NCBI GenBank assembly: GCA_918026815.1
Contig: CAKJVC010000014.1
Location: forward strand, 124,001-188,000
Reading direction: 5' to 3'
DNA length: 64,000 nt
Source of the DNA: Chalara sp. BL73
Lineage: Eukaryota > Ascomycota > Leotiomycetes > Helotiales
The notes beneath the pieces were generated by a model, which was not told the origin of the DNA, made no database searches, and saw only the letters and a program-made list of their open reading frames with translations. A program made the position numbers and the translations under genes. Shown piece after piece: positions 1 through 11,600 of this stretch; within the stretch, counting starts at the first letter, position 1; the number at the start of each line of letters is the position of its first letter.

Positions 1-1273
1 ATGGGGTGTAGGCGACAAGAGGTCAGGGTACACGTATTCTGAACGCAGGACAGGCTCGATAAGAAGCTGTAAAGCCAGGCTGCAACTAGCTGTCTTCCTA
101 GAGGCAAGGCCGCTTCCGTAGTCAAGGGAGCTTCGGTCTTGGCACTTCCGCTTTGCCGAAGTGACTGTGAAGATATTTTTGGGTTGCCTGAGGCAATGTG
201 GCTGAGGCGATTCTTTCTGATAAAGGTAAGCTAAAATCTTGGCTGCACGTGAACACGGGTTTTCTTCCCAGCATTTGCTATTCGACAAAGCGTGTATGAG
301 TGGCGTGTCGAGCATACATGTGATTTCATCATCGTTTGGCAGTACATACAGTACATATACACAGTCTCGGGAACATCTAACTCCAGGTTTCCATGAGACC
401 ACTTGGCAGTTAAGCGGCGAATTGAGGGTCCGCTATTGGTGCGGAGATTCCTCCGGCCGAAAAGGCACGTCACCGCCTTAACTCAATCATGGCACCTAGG
501 CGGGTTCGCTGTATATTTGTCGACCCCTAGCCCCTTTCTCTATATCGCGGTATCTATTGCTTCATACGTCATAAGAAAAGGAAGAATTTCTTTGATCGTT
601 GGTTCGCTACATTTTAGCATTTAAAGATATTCTGAATTACCTAACTCTGAGTTTTGTTTCCCTTGAAAGTTCTTGGGGTCATGATCGTACGTGGGTATAC
701 CTCCGGATGTCAAATCCGTCCAGTGACGACAATAGTATTATTTTGCCCTTTTTGCACCGCTTTAATTGCTTGCTTCTCTCTTTTTTTTGTGCAAAGCACT
801 ATAGAAAAAAGAATTCGCAACGCAAAATCCACCTGTTGTTCAACATTCAATTCCTCAGCAGTCAATTTTGCGAATGTCAGGCTGTCCGTGGATAAAAAAG
901 AGGCTGTCATCGGTCGTAACAAGTCATTTGCAGCTCCATTCCAGATCAGTGAACGCGAAGCGACGATAGTGTGAATACGCACGCACATCGGTGAGCACGG
1001 CAGCTTTGTTTATGATAGATATTTGTTGGGACAGGGACTGCATGGCATGGCTACAATAGGTCCGAAACTGCACTGCAGAAAATAAACCACCCAACTGGTG
1101 GTGACGCAAACTCGGGATCGGCTTCTGTCGTTTCTTTGTATCAACGGACTCGTCGCCGCCGCCGATACACGGATCGTCCATACCTCTTAAATCAGGCCAA
1201 ACAATTCAACATCTCTGAACAGCTGATCGCTTAAGCTGCAGCCATTAGGAGACTACCCGATCGCCATCTCTCG
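1..1273. other. No gene recognised; 5' flank of the Zn2Cys6 gene
   Basis: Only short overlapping open frames are present and none has a recognisable motif, codon bias or convincing splice pattern. The last few hundred bases are the presumed promoter of the gene starting at 1274. A T-rich tract lies near 778-790. Confidence 0.5.
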
Positions 1274-4200
1274 ATGCCTGGATCAGAGAAGCGTGGCCCA
1301 CGTCGTGGCCGTGGTCGCTCAAAGCGACCTCGAGAACAGGACGTCGAAGAAAATTCTCCTACTCCACGTGATCCTCTTGCGCCTCCTACGCCTTCTTCAG
1401 TCATTGCATTTCCGCCCGATAACTATTCTGCCACATCGATGCCATCGTACTCGAACTTCGGCCCCCCCAGGCCATATGCCGCTTCCGAGACGAGATCTCG
1501 CAGCGCTGCAGGCCCATCTAGTGCTCCTCTCACACCAAGTATCATTCCAACTGCACCAATGAGGGCTCCTCCTGGAAAGGTCGCTATTCCATCCATCACC
1601 GCCTCTTTAGGGACACAATCTACAAGAAAGGGAAGTAAGAAAGGGAGGACCTCACACGCCTGCAACGTTTGTCGAAAAGCAAAAGCCGGCTGTACTGGCG
1701 ATCAGCCGTGTACTCGCTGTAATAATCTGGGAGTTCCCTGCATCTATGGAGATGGAAAACGAGACAAAGAAAGAAAGTAAGCGATTAGTGAAATTTCACT
1801 TCAGTCTACTAAACTTGCTCTAGGAGATTGTCCAAACTGAGCAAGGAGACAGACTCTCTAAGCCAGCACAGTAATGAAGTAGCTGAGGCTTTGAGGCGAA
1901 TGCGGTTCGATGAAACTCTAACATCAGATGCTATGCGCTCTCTATTGGACGATATTCTAGCGATGGTAGCGACCCTTTTGTTTATGTAGTTTTTTGCTAA
2001 TATTTGAAGACACCCTCGCGACTGAATATATCCTCAGATGAAGAAAGAGACACAGTATCTACTAAAGCCTCGAGGCGAAATGCTTCAGAGCTCGGCGAGA
2101 AGCAAGGTAGTGATGATGAAGATGACGACGAAGGCGACGATGTTGGCTCGATTGGTTCCGTTGATGCGGTCAATATTGATGCAGACCGTGAAGAAAACAG
2201 AGCAACTGGGCATATGGGGAAATCCTCATCTGTATCATGGGTCAAACGCGCCGTTGATGAGATCAAAGAAGATAACAAAATGATCAGAGGTGTTGGGGCA
2301 AACGAAGCTGGCTTCACCTCTTCAACATACCATATTGAAGATAAGGATGTTGAACATGTTGAGCCAGACCAAGTCGACCTATTCTATTGGCCAGACTCAA
2401 CAATTGCGGATACATATGTACAGTCATACTTTGATCACGTTCATCAATATTTCCCGATATTAAACAAAGCCCAGTTTCTAAACGAGTACAACGATTTTAG
2501 ACGGGGTGCACGGGATATCAATAGAGACCAAAGAATATGGCTCTGCACTTTGAACACAGTTTTCGCCATTAGTTCATATTATGCTCATGTCACGGAATTT
2601 CAGAACATGGAGTTCCACCTAGAACACCTCATATTTTGCGCTAGGGCAAGGGGTCTTTGTAAGGGTGAAGACTTTCTGTATAGCGATGTAACTATTAGAT
2701 CATTCCGTGCTTTAGGCCTTCTGTCTCTATATTTTGTTACGACCGATAGAATCAACCGGTATGCCCAAAGCCAAGCTGGGGAATGCCTTTAGAAAGCTAA
2801 TTAGTACAGAGCCTGGTTACTTTGCGGTTTAGCTATGAAGCAAGCCCTCACTCTCGGACTAAATATTCGCAGTGAAGCTACAGAGCTGTCAGACACAGCC
2901 AAAGAACATCGGGTTCGAATGTGGTGGTCCCTATATTCTATTGAATGCTCATTGGTTCAATTAACTGGCCGACCGGCTTGTATCTCTCCCAAGGACATTA
3001 GCACCCCACTGCCTAGAAACTCAGATGTAGATAATCTAAAACCAGGTCAATCATTGTATAAATATGGCGAAGAGAATGCGAGTTCACGAGATAACAGCAT
3101 GGCTTTAGTAGGTGAGTGTCACTCATGATCCTAGTCACCGCCACCACTAATAAATATAAAGATCGCCAAGCAGGGAATTATAAAATGCTGGAAGGTGTAG
3201 GATCTAGTGCATACTCTCATCCTGTAGCCCAGCAGTCAATCACTTCTGCAACCTGCTTCATCTATCGCACACAACTTACGACTATCTCTCACGCAATAGC
3301 ATCCGAACTTTATTGTGCATCGGTCACCAAAGAAAAATGGACCGAAATCCAAGAAGCCATCCAACGCATTGATGCTCGCCTACAGAGTTGGCGAGGTAGT
3401 TTGCCAAAACCACTCAATATTGATTTTGATGACTGGACGGAGCCAGACTGGGATAGTGAATATACACTGCCTCGCATGGGACTTGCAATGCTTTATAACA
3501 GCTCACGTATGATCCTCTTCCGGCCCTGCCTTTGTCGCTTCGATGGCCGTTTTGGTGGGCAGAGCTCGAAGGCCAAAGATTTCAACCAGAGAGCAGTCCT
3601 GGAATGCGTGACGGCCGCACGCAATACTATATCACTTCAAAATTGGGTATCTCAATCCTCCAAACAGTTATTCAGTATTGCGCCATGGTGGCAGATATTA
3701 CACTACCTGTGCGAAGCACTGTCTATTTTGCTCCTAGAACTTAGTTTCAAGGCCGAACACATGCCTAATGACACAGCTTACATTCTGGAAGATGCCAAGA
3801 AAGGTGTCAGTTGGTTGGCGAAAATGGCAGGCCGATCAATCTCTGCACGCAAGGCATGGGAGATTTACGATATACTGATTAAGGCTGTGGCTCCGATGAT
3901 CAAATGGTCTACCTTTGATATGCCAAATGAGGCGCCTTGCCCCCCAGGATACAGAGTAAGCATATCACCGTACCCAATTTTCATACTCATGTTGACAATG
4001 AACAGCACTGGCGCTTCGCTGACCCTCCTACCCAACTGCCTCTTTCCCAATCAAATCCTAATCAATACTATTCGCCCCAGCAGCCTATGTACCCCAATGA
4101 CTTTGCCACAACGGCTTGGGCCAATAATCCTGGTCACGAGACATATTTGATGAACCCTCAACCAATGATGCCGAATTCGCTAGATAACGAGGCAGCTTTG

Positions 4201-4431
4201 GAGAGGTTCAACGGGAGCTGGAGCATGCGTAACAGGTTTGACGATCCCTGGCAGCATCTGTTCAACTTTTCACGATCTGTTGGAACAGTGGGGCGCGACC
4301 CGAATCAAGTCGGCCAAGGTGAGGTGGTTGAAAGTGGCTTATCCCCGGAATTTGATGCTCAAACCTTTCTCCCTACTTACGAATTTGGTTCTGGCTTTAG
4401 CAGCGGCTCAGGGGGCCAATCAGGTGGCTGA
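1274..4431 (+). CDS. Zn2Cys6 (Gal4-type) fungal transcription factor, six exons
   Basis: This is a nuclear DNA-binding regulator. I join exons 1274-1776, 1824-1965, 2010-2758, 2810-3111, 3162-3955 and 4006-4431 (introns 44-51 bp), giving 2916 nt and 971 residues with phase kept at every junction. A binuclear zinc cluster (C-x2-C-x6-C-x5-C-x2-C-x6-C) starts at about residue 130. It is followed by a basic stretch and a short coiled coil (about 168-215), then an acidic linker. From about residue 355 comes the fungal_trans (middle homology) domain, beginning near the motif FDHVHQYFPILNKAQF. The C-terminal tail is rich in Q, N, P and G and could be an activation region. The N-terminal 120 residues are R/S/P-rich. 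The family regulates carbon use or secondary metabolism; no specific target can be named. The gene lies 1.3 kb upstream of an esterase gene on the same strand, so a regulatory link is possible but unproven. Confidence 0.88.
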
Positions 4432-5711
4432 TTAGTAATGAGGCAAGATATGGCAGTCGAACTGGTGAAGGCACATGATTTGTTGAGATGCAACTCTCCT
4501 ACTTGAGAAAGGTATACCTTACCGAGATGATAGACGTACAGGAAGATATGCAGCAAGCGTGCTTTCAGATAGTGTCTGGTGTATGACCGTGCGGAAAATT
4601 ACAATCCTCGCTCGCATTTGGCTTACTGCTACTTATGCCCATGGTATTATGCCTCAACACAAACCCGCACTGGTAAGGACCTCTCATATTGCACCTGACG
4701 GCGATTGCTAGACGGGAATTCTGATCACACAATTGTAACGCCGGGTTCGGTGCTTGATTGTGGTTCCTTTGTTGAGTAGCACGATCAACTTTGCCCGATA
4801 CCTCTGCGAGTTGACGTGAGCATACATGAGAGCCAGTATGAGATGTCATATCACCCATGAACTGATAATTTATACGCTAGGCAATTTCCCATACACATCT
4901 AAGGCTAAGCGTTGGAACCCCAAATGCTACGCAAAATACTGTGAAAAAGGTCCTTAAGCTGTGCCACTGCTAGTCAGGATCGTCCTAACAGCGTGTGGCT
5001 TAGCGACCCGAAGATCTTCACGGCCACGGCCACGGCTCCGCTAAAGGATAAGCTTGGATCTTAGCACGAACTAACCGAGCACGATGTAGGAATTGATCTT
5101 CATCTCATGATGACCCTTACTCGGGATTCCTGGTTCCTGTGCTCAAGAGAGTCGAGAATGGTCGCCGTTGAACTGATTGAATGACAGAGAGAACCAGCAA
5201 CTTCGATGCACAGAATAATTAGATAGAAGCAACCTCGAAATGAAGACGTATAAGAACGATGATTGGATTAAAGGACGTACTCTTGCTAGTACTCCAGGAT
5301 GTCCAGTTCGGGCTAGATTACAGGCATTGTGGTAGGAGCTTTTTGACGCATTAATTGTAAGCCTAGGTGTCTTCCTCTCTACCAGGATCACGGCGATGAT
5401 GACATATCATTCCTTCCGTGGGAAGTCTTAGAGCCACCAAAGTTGGTATAACGCCGTTTTGCATCTGCTTTGTTGAGTGCATATGAGAGCCGAAGTTCCT
5501 AGCTCATCTCATCTCATATCCCTTCATTGTATATATCAAATAGGCTTCACTCTATTTGTGGCCAGGGATCTGTATTGCAGCCTCCTTGATATTCTAGCGG
5601 ACTTGGTGTTCCTTCTTGGCGGGTGTTATCCGCATTCTAAATTTGAAGAATTGCATGGACTTATATATCTAGCTTGTTTACTTCAACTACCTAGAAGCGG
5701 TCTCCCAAACT
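4432..5711. other. Intergenic, no gene recognised
   Basis: About 1.3 kb with only short frames and no motif. A TATATAT stretch at 5662-5668, 44 bp before the esterase ATG, is a plausible TATA box for that gene. Confidence 0.45.
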
Positions 5712-6943
5712 ATGGCTTTCCTATTCAACATCTTCCTCATTGCTGGCACTCTCAGTTCGTCATCTTTTGGCGCACCTCAACCTCAGGTTGGCTTGATCAC
5801 ACGTACTTCAGCTAAAAGCTTAGGCTGTGGCAACGCCGTTCCATCAGGTCAAACACCCGGTGAAAACAGCTACCACATTTCGAACTTCAACACCTCCGAT
5901 GACGCTACGCGCTCTTTCCGCCTTCATATCCCACCAACTTACGACAAAGATAGGCCGGTGCCGCTGATTTTCAGTTTCCACGGTCACGGCAAGGACTCAG
6001 ATAATCAGGAGAAGCTAAGCGAGTTTAGTGATGCAAAATATAATCCAGATGCCTTCGCTGTTTATCCAGATGGGCTACCAGTGAGTTTTCCATTTTTTTA
6101 AGGGACTGAGCAAATCGGATTTTATGAGAAAGAGGCTAAGGGCTAATGTTGCGGTAGCTAAGTGGTGGGGAGAATAGCCAAGGGTGGCGAGGCGACCCCA
6201 AGCATAACACTACGAATGATAAAAGGTTTGTCACAGATATGATTGCACATTTCAGTAACACTTATTGTATTGGTGGGTGCATCTACCACTTCACAGCCAT
6301 CAAGCTACTAAAGTGGCCCAACAGATACAGCCCGCATATACGCAACCGGCAAGTCCAATGGTGGTGGTTTTACCGGCCATGTATTAGCGTGTGATCCAGT
6401 TCTCTCGAAAAAATCGCAGCATTTGCACCTATTTCTGGAGCGTACTATCTCAAATCTTCAAAATCAGCATGCGAAACCCACGCGCAGCGTCAAAACATCG
6501 TGATTCCATGCTCACCAGCCCGTGCGAACGTCCCCGTCCTAGAATTTCACGGCTCAGCAGATGAAACCATTCCTTACGCCGGCGACTGGCGCAACGGTGC
6601 CTGTTTACCGACGATACCGCGTTGGGTGAGGGAGTGGAGTAAAAGGGATGGTATGGCCTTGACGAACAAGACGACGAGCTTGAAAGATGGAAAGGTCTTG
6701 AAATATGAGTATGGGACAGGGGAGAGGCAGGGAATGGTCACGCATTATTGGGTCGGGGGGTTGAGGCATTGGTAAGTTTTTTGGTGCGAGATTTAGGTAA
6801 ACATTTGAAAGAGTGTTGATTGCTGATTATCGATTAGGTGGCCAAGCACGAAGCCGAATGTGGATAACAAAGGCGTTACGACTGTTATCGATGCTACGCC
6901 TATTATCATGGAGTTCTTTAATAAACATTCTCTCGAGCTTTGA
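5712..6943 (+). pseudogene. Secreted feruloyl esterase-like (CE1/LpqC family) with a frameshift
   Basis: The family releases ferulate from plant cell-wall xylan, outside the cell. Segments are 5712-6080, 6158-6272, 6325-6771 and 6838-6943. The N-terminus has a signal peptide (hydrophobic to about residue 20). Family motifs are clear: the oxyanion block FSFHGHGKDS, the nucleophile elbow GKSNGGG (serine in G-x-S-x-G), the Asp loop FHGSADETIPY and the His loop GLRHWWPS. Introns at 6081-6157, 6273-6324 and 6772-6837 all keep frame. Inside exon 3 the frame breaks near 6400-6415: the sequence before it reads ACDPVL and the sequence after it reads EKIAAFAPISGAYYL one frame over, as if one base were missing beside a run of six A. 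Read straight through, a stop arrives within about 35 codons. No intron with acceptable sites and length spans the break. It is either a recent pseudogene or an assembly indel in a homopolymer. Confidence 0.75.
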
Positions 6944-8188
6944 TTAAATTGGTCTTCACGCATGAAAATCGATGCAATGATATTTCCTGGCTATCATGGA
7001 AAATTATACTGTGGACATTTGGGTTGTAGAATAAGTTTGTAACTTCGAGGTTGCATTAACCTGCCTATCTCTAATATTGCATACGAACTATGGTTATTCG
7101 GCTTCATGTTTTTAATATTTATGTTCATCTCGGTTAATAAATAGCGCTGCTTTGCGAGAGCCACTACATATTTACTACCATCCTAAGCGCGGACTTCGTA
7201 CACTAAAGTTGAACAATAGGTAAATAGATGGAGACAAATGGCTTTCCATCTGCACACACAGCTACCTGATTCGGCGTCCCCCGTACTCCGCTGTCTCCAT
7301 GTTGATATTAGTTACTAGTTTTGAACTAGTGGCGGTGTTATGTGTACTTTGTAATTCGGACGTAGGTTGAATCCCACATTCAAGGCATGATGTTCAAGTT
7401 TCCCTAATAGTTACCTATTGTTATTGCTTCTTTAACCTAGATTCTATCCTTCGCGTTTCATGCCGCATTCTTGTGACATTATGAATATTCATTAGTATTC
7501 TATAGGAGACAAGAACATATGCAGCCTCAACAACGGCTATGATATTTGAACCGGTCTTGGATCCACATTGTTTAGTCACTCCTGTCTGTTAACTATATAA
7601 CCTTTATCGGATTTATACTGCAGGCCCAACAGTTATACGCAACTGTGTATGTCTCTTAGTAGGGATTGACACATGTAATCTGAACATTGAGACGCTGAGG
7701 TCTTGACCAGTTGACCTTCAGAGCAGATGGGACTCGGGATATGATGTAGAACAGGCTGCAAGCTAATATCTTTCTTCATCCGCATCTCCCTCAGCGTTAC
7801 GTATAACAGTCAAGCTTATTTCGCTCTTTTTTTGTTTAAAGCACTTCGTTCCATCAACACAAACATAGGCAGGAAAAGAGCCACTCAGTGAGAAAAATAT
7901 TAAAAAAATCAGGCAGGATTTTAAATATCTTTCTTTACAAAGCGCTATTATTGACCTAGCGGATTTGTAGATCCAATAGCTTAGACATCTAGATTTGGGG
8001 CCTGGAATATTATTTTGATATAATGAGCCGTCTACTGTTATCCTAGATTTCTTAAAATGCTATACAACTGGATCCCACTATCGGCATAGCTGCTATTTTC
8101 TATGCAAAGCTGAAATCAGTGAATATTATCGTTCTAGTCTACAAAACACGAAATAAGGTAATCACTATAACACGGAAGCTACAGCTTC
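6944..8188. other. AT-rich intergenic, no gene recognised
   Basis: About 1.2 kb, A/T-rich, with short frames only. It lies between the esterase stop and the displaced 3' end of the enoyl-reductase gene. Confidence 0.5.
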
Positions 8189-8381
8189 TCAGTTACTGGA
8201 GTTATGCCCAGCCTCACCAATGGCGTAGACCGATTTCTCTGCGCTTAGTGGTTTCATCCACGGCTCATTCCTATCTTTTGCACGATCTTCCATTGCTCCA
8301 GCCCCCAAGAGTGCAAACCCATCCTGAAAGACTCTGCCAAGCCCGCCAGGCATCTTTCTGACGGGGTTTGCTTGCAGCTTG
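8189..8381 (-). pseudogene. Displaced 3' coding end of the enoyl-reductase-like gene
   Basis: Read on the minus strand across the 5 bp duplication GCTTG (8377-8381), this stretch continues the frame of the oxidoreductase at 14241-15232 exactly. It encodes about 61 residues before a TGA at 8189-8191. It contains the conserved C-terminal blocks of the ToxD-like/trans-enoyl-reductase branch of the medium-chain dehydrogenase superfamily (for example MPGGLGRVFQDGF and WMKPLSAEKSVYAI). It has no promoter or start of its own. It was separated from the rest of its gene by the copia insertion. Confidence 0.88.
8377..8381. repeat. Target-site duplication, left copy
   Basis: GCTTG directly precedes the 5' LTR and is repeated directly after the 3' LTR at 14236-14240. 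A 5 bp duplication is usual for Ty1/copia integration. It also marks the exact break in the enoyl-reductase frame. Confidence 0.93.
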
Positions 8382-8516
8382 TGTTGAAGGCCATATGTGT
8401 CATGTGAACTGTCACGTGATCCATGTACGGAATAGGTTTGGTCTCAGCCTACAATATGTATATATCACTCGTTTTCTCTGATTCTGTAGAAGAATCAAGC
8501 ACTTTTCACTTCAATA
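8382..8516 (+). repeat. 5' long terminal repeat (135 bp)
   Basis: It is identical base for base to 14101-14235. It starts TGTTGAAG and ends CTTCAATA, so the termini are an imperfect inverted repeat. A TATA-like stretch (TATGTATATATC) near 8456 probably directs element transcription. One GTACG core is present in each LTR. Confidence 0.95.
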
Positions 8517-8530
8517 GTTATGAGCCCGGC
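8517..8530 (+). other. Primer-binding site (initiator tRNA-Met anticodon region)
   Basis: GTTATGAGCCCGGC immediately follows the 5' LTR. Its complement contains GGGCTCATAAC, the anticodon stem-loop of fungal initiator tRNA-Met (anticodon CAU), rather than a tRNA 3' end. This fits half-tRNA priming as known for Drosophila copia. The complementarity is seen directly; the tRNA sequence is recalled, and the priming mode is inferred. Confidence 0.7.
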
Positions 8531-8653
8531 CCCCTTCCAAAACGCACAGAAAGCACAGAAAAAGACTTTTCAACTACATTCACATCTCGTACAATACTTA
8601 TAAATATCTTTATATATTTTTCTTCGTACATACAGAAAATCCATTAATTCACA

Positions 8654-11600
8654 ATGGCCCAAAAAGCACATACAGTTGTGCTGGGTAGTGACAAAGAATG
8701 GATTGAATGGCTGGAAATTGTGAAGTCCTACGCAATCAAAGCGGACATTTGGAAAAACGTGGATCCATCAGAAACCGTACGAAAAGATCTCAAAGCGCCA
8801 GTTCGCCCTACGCCTGCTTCCGTACGACAAAATGCAGAGTTGTATTCGACCTTGACGGCTGATGAAAAAGAGCAGTTAAGGATTTTGCAGCTCGAATTCG
8901 AATATGAAAGAAAGGTGTATGACAGGCAAAAAGCTGGTATGAACGATCTTCGTACGAAAATCCAGGAAACAATCAAGATCGACTACCTTCACTACACATA
9001 CAAATGCGATACTCCGTACGAGATGCTGGTGAACCTGAAAAACAGGTTTGCTCCTACGGATGCTGTACGAGAAAGGGAATTGATTCATCAATGGAAAGGA
9101 CTTGCTCAGACCCCGAAAGATCAAGACATGGAAGCATGGATTATGCAGTGGGAAACGTCGTACGACGAATGCGTCACAGCCAGTATTCCTGATGTCGCCG
9201 GAAACAGACCTTTGTACGACTTTGTTGCAGCTGTCTCCACTGTGGCTCCAGGATTCGCGGATGTGTGGAATGTAAAGTTGGCCGAAGGTTCAACGGAAAC
9301 TTTCAAAGGACTAGTACAAAACTTTCGCAACTATCGCAGGACAGTTTCTCAATATTATTCGACAACGTCGTACGGAGTGTTCACGACTCAAAAGCCAGAG
9401 CTTAGCGCTACAAAAGCGGACAAAAAGTCAAAAAAGAAAGAGCGCTTGCTTCCGTGGTGTGTTTGCAAACAGCGACATTATTTTGCCGATTGTCCATACT
9501 TCAATCTAGACCTTCGTACGAAAGACTGGAAATCAGACCAATCAATTGTGGCCAAAGCAGATAAAGCAAGACAGAACCCCAAGTACCAGACATCACTGTC
9601 AAAAATCAAAAATCCAGTTCGTACGAACAACGAAGTTACCCCAAGTGCATTTATTACTTGCTTCACGGCAGATTCATCAACAGATTTCATGCTTAAAAAC
9701 AGCATAATCTTGGACTCGGGAGCCACAATTCATGTATGCAACAATTTGTCCAAGTTCATTTCGTACGAAGACGCAAAAAACAAGGAAGTAGTGATTGCAG
9801 GAGCTAGTCAAGTGGAAATTACCGGATGGGGCACTGTAGAAATAGTTGCGAAATGCAAAACTCAACCAGACTCCGTACGAAGATTTGTTCTGACAAATGT
9901 TGCGTATGTACCAACATTCAGGACAAGTGTTGCTGCATTGCGAAAGTTTTTGCAACGGGATGTTCATTTTGATACAAAGCAAAGCTGCTTGACTTTCCAA
10001 AATCAGGTGTTTTGTGAACTTATCAATATTGCGGATCAATGGGTCATCGAATATAATCCAACTTCGTACGAATCAAAAAATGACATTTCAGCATTTCCAT
10101 CTTCATCACACAAACCCAAGCCAGTACGAAAAAGTACAATGACAGAATGGCATGCTCGAATGGGACATTTGTCTGAAGAAGCACTGTCTCACCTGCCGTA
10201 CGAAGCTGAGGGGGTGGAGTTTACAAACAAGGCATACAACAACAATTGCGAAGTCTGTCGTACGACAAATGCGAAAAAGTTAGTATCTCGCAGACCAACA
10301 AACAAGTCAACAATTCCGTTTGAGAGAGTTCATTTTGACTTGATTCCGATGAAAGAAAGCTCAGGAGGAGAACAGTTAATTTCGCATTTTCTTTGCGATG
10401 CAACTCGTACGAACTTTGTATATACAATTGCCAACAAACGAGAAGAATCAACGTTAGGCACAATTAAAGCATTTGCAGCACTCGTACGAACGCGTTGGAA
10501 CTGCACAATCAAGTTTTTTCACATGGACGGCGAAAGCTCTTTAGGAAAAGCATTTGATGCTTGGATTCTGGAACAAGGCATAACTGTGGAAAAGTCACCT
10601 CCGTACACAAAGGAGCAAAATGGTGCTATTGAACGATCAGGTCAAACACTCATTTTACGGGCAACAAGCCTTCGTACGAGTGCTGGTTTGCCAGAACACT
10701 TATGGCCAGAGTTTTTCAAAACTGCCGCTTATTTGCTGAATCGATCACCAACAAAGTCGCTGCACTGGTTGACGCCTTTGGAAAAACTACAAGCCTTCGT
10801 ACGAATTGTCAATCCATGTCCTGACTTAAGGCACCTTGTTTCGTACGGATGCAAAGCTTATCCACTGATCCAGAAAAGACTTAAACTGGATCGTACGGAT
10901 CCAAGAGCTGAAATTGGGTTCCTAGTAGGATATGAATCATCAAATATTTTTCGAGTATGGATTCCAAGACAAAAAAGAGTAATTGCAACTCGAGATGTAA
11001 CATTTGATGAATCACAGTTTTATGATTCTTCGTACGACTACAATACAATTCCGGTTACTACATTTCACACACTTCAAACGCTAAATGCAGAACCAGAACA
11101 AGAAGAAATATATAATTCAATTACAGTCGACACAGGAACTCAATATCAAGACGAAATTGACACGGAATCTTCAAAGTCTGATTTGAATGTTCAAGCTTCG
11201 TACGAAAACAACCGCCAGTTGATTACTCCTGAACAAACTCCGGAGACAGAAAATCAACCCGCAGACACAAATACAGATTCGTACGAATATGAAACATTCA
11301 AAGAAATTGGTCTAGACTTGAACGAATCCAATATTTTACCAAGCCGTACAAGAACGCAAAAACAAGGCTTTACACTTCAGCACAAGGCATATTTCACAGC
11401 ATTTCTAGCACAAAGCTCACAGAAAATTCATCGTACGACGCTCCCTCCAGCTCCAAAGAACTGGAAAGCTATGCTACAGCATTCACATGCTCGAGAGTTT
11501 CAAGCTGCAGCAGAAAAGGAATACACTGACTTGAAGAACCGAGACACTTTCAGACTCGTACGACAAGAAGAAACAGCTGAATACTATTGTATCCCGGTTA

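Noticed and set aside
6386..6420. An intron to explain the esterase frame break
   Set aside because: The only GT...AG pair spanning the break gives about 35 bp, shorter than any other intron here, with no branch point; a frameshift is simpler.
7330..7380. tRNA-like B box (GGTTGAATCCC) near 7365
   Set aside because: No A box or foldable cloverleaf at the right spacing, so not called as a tRNA. No tRNA or rRNA gene was found anywhere in the window.
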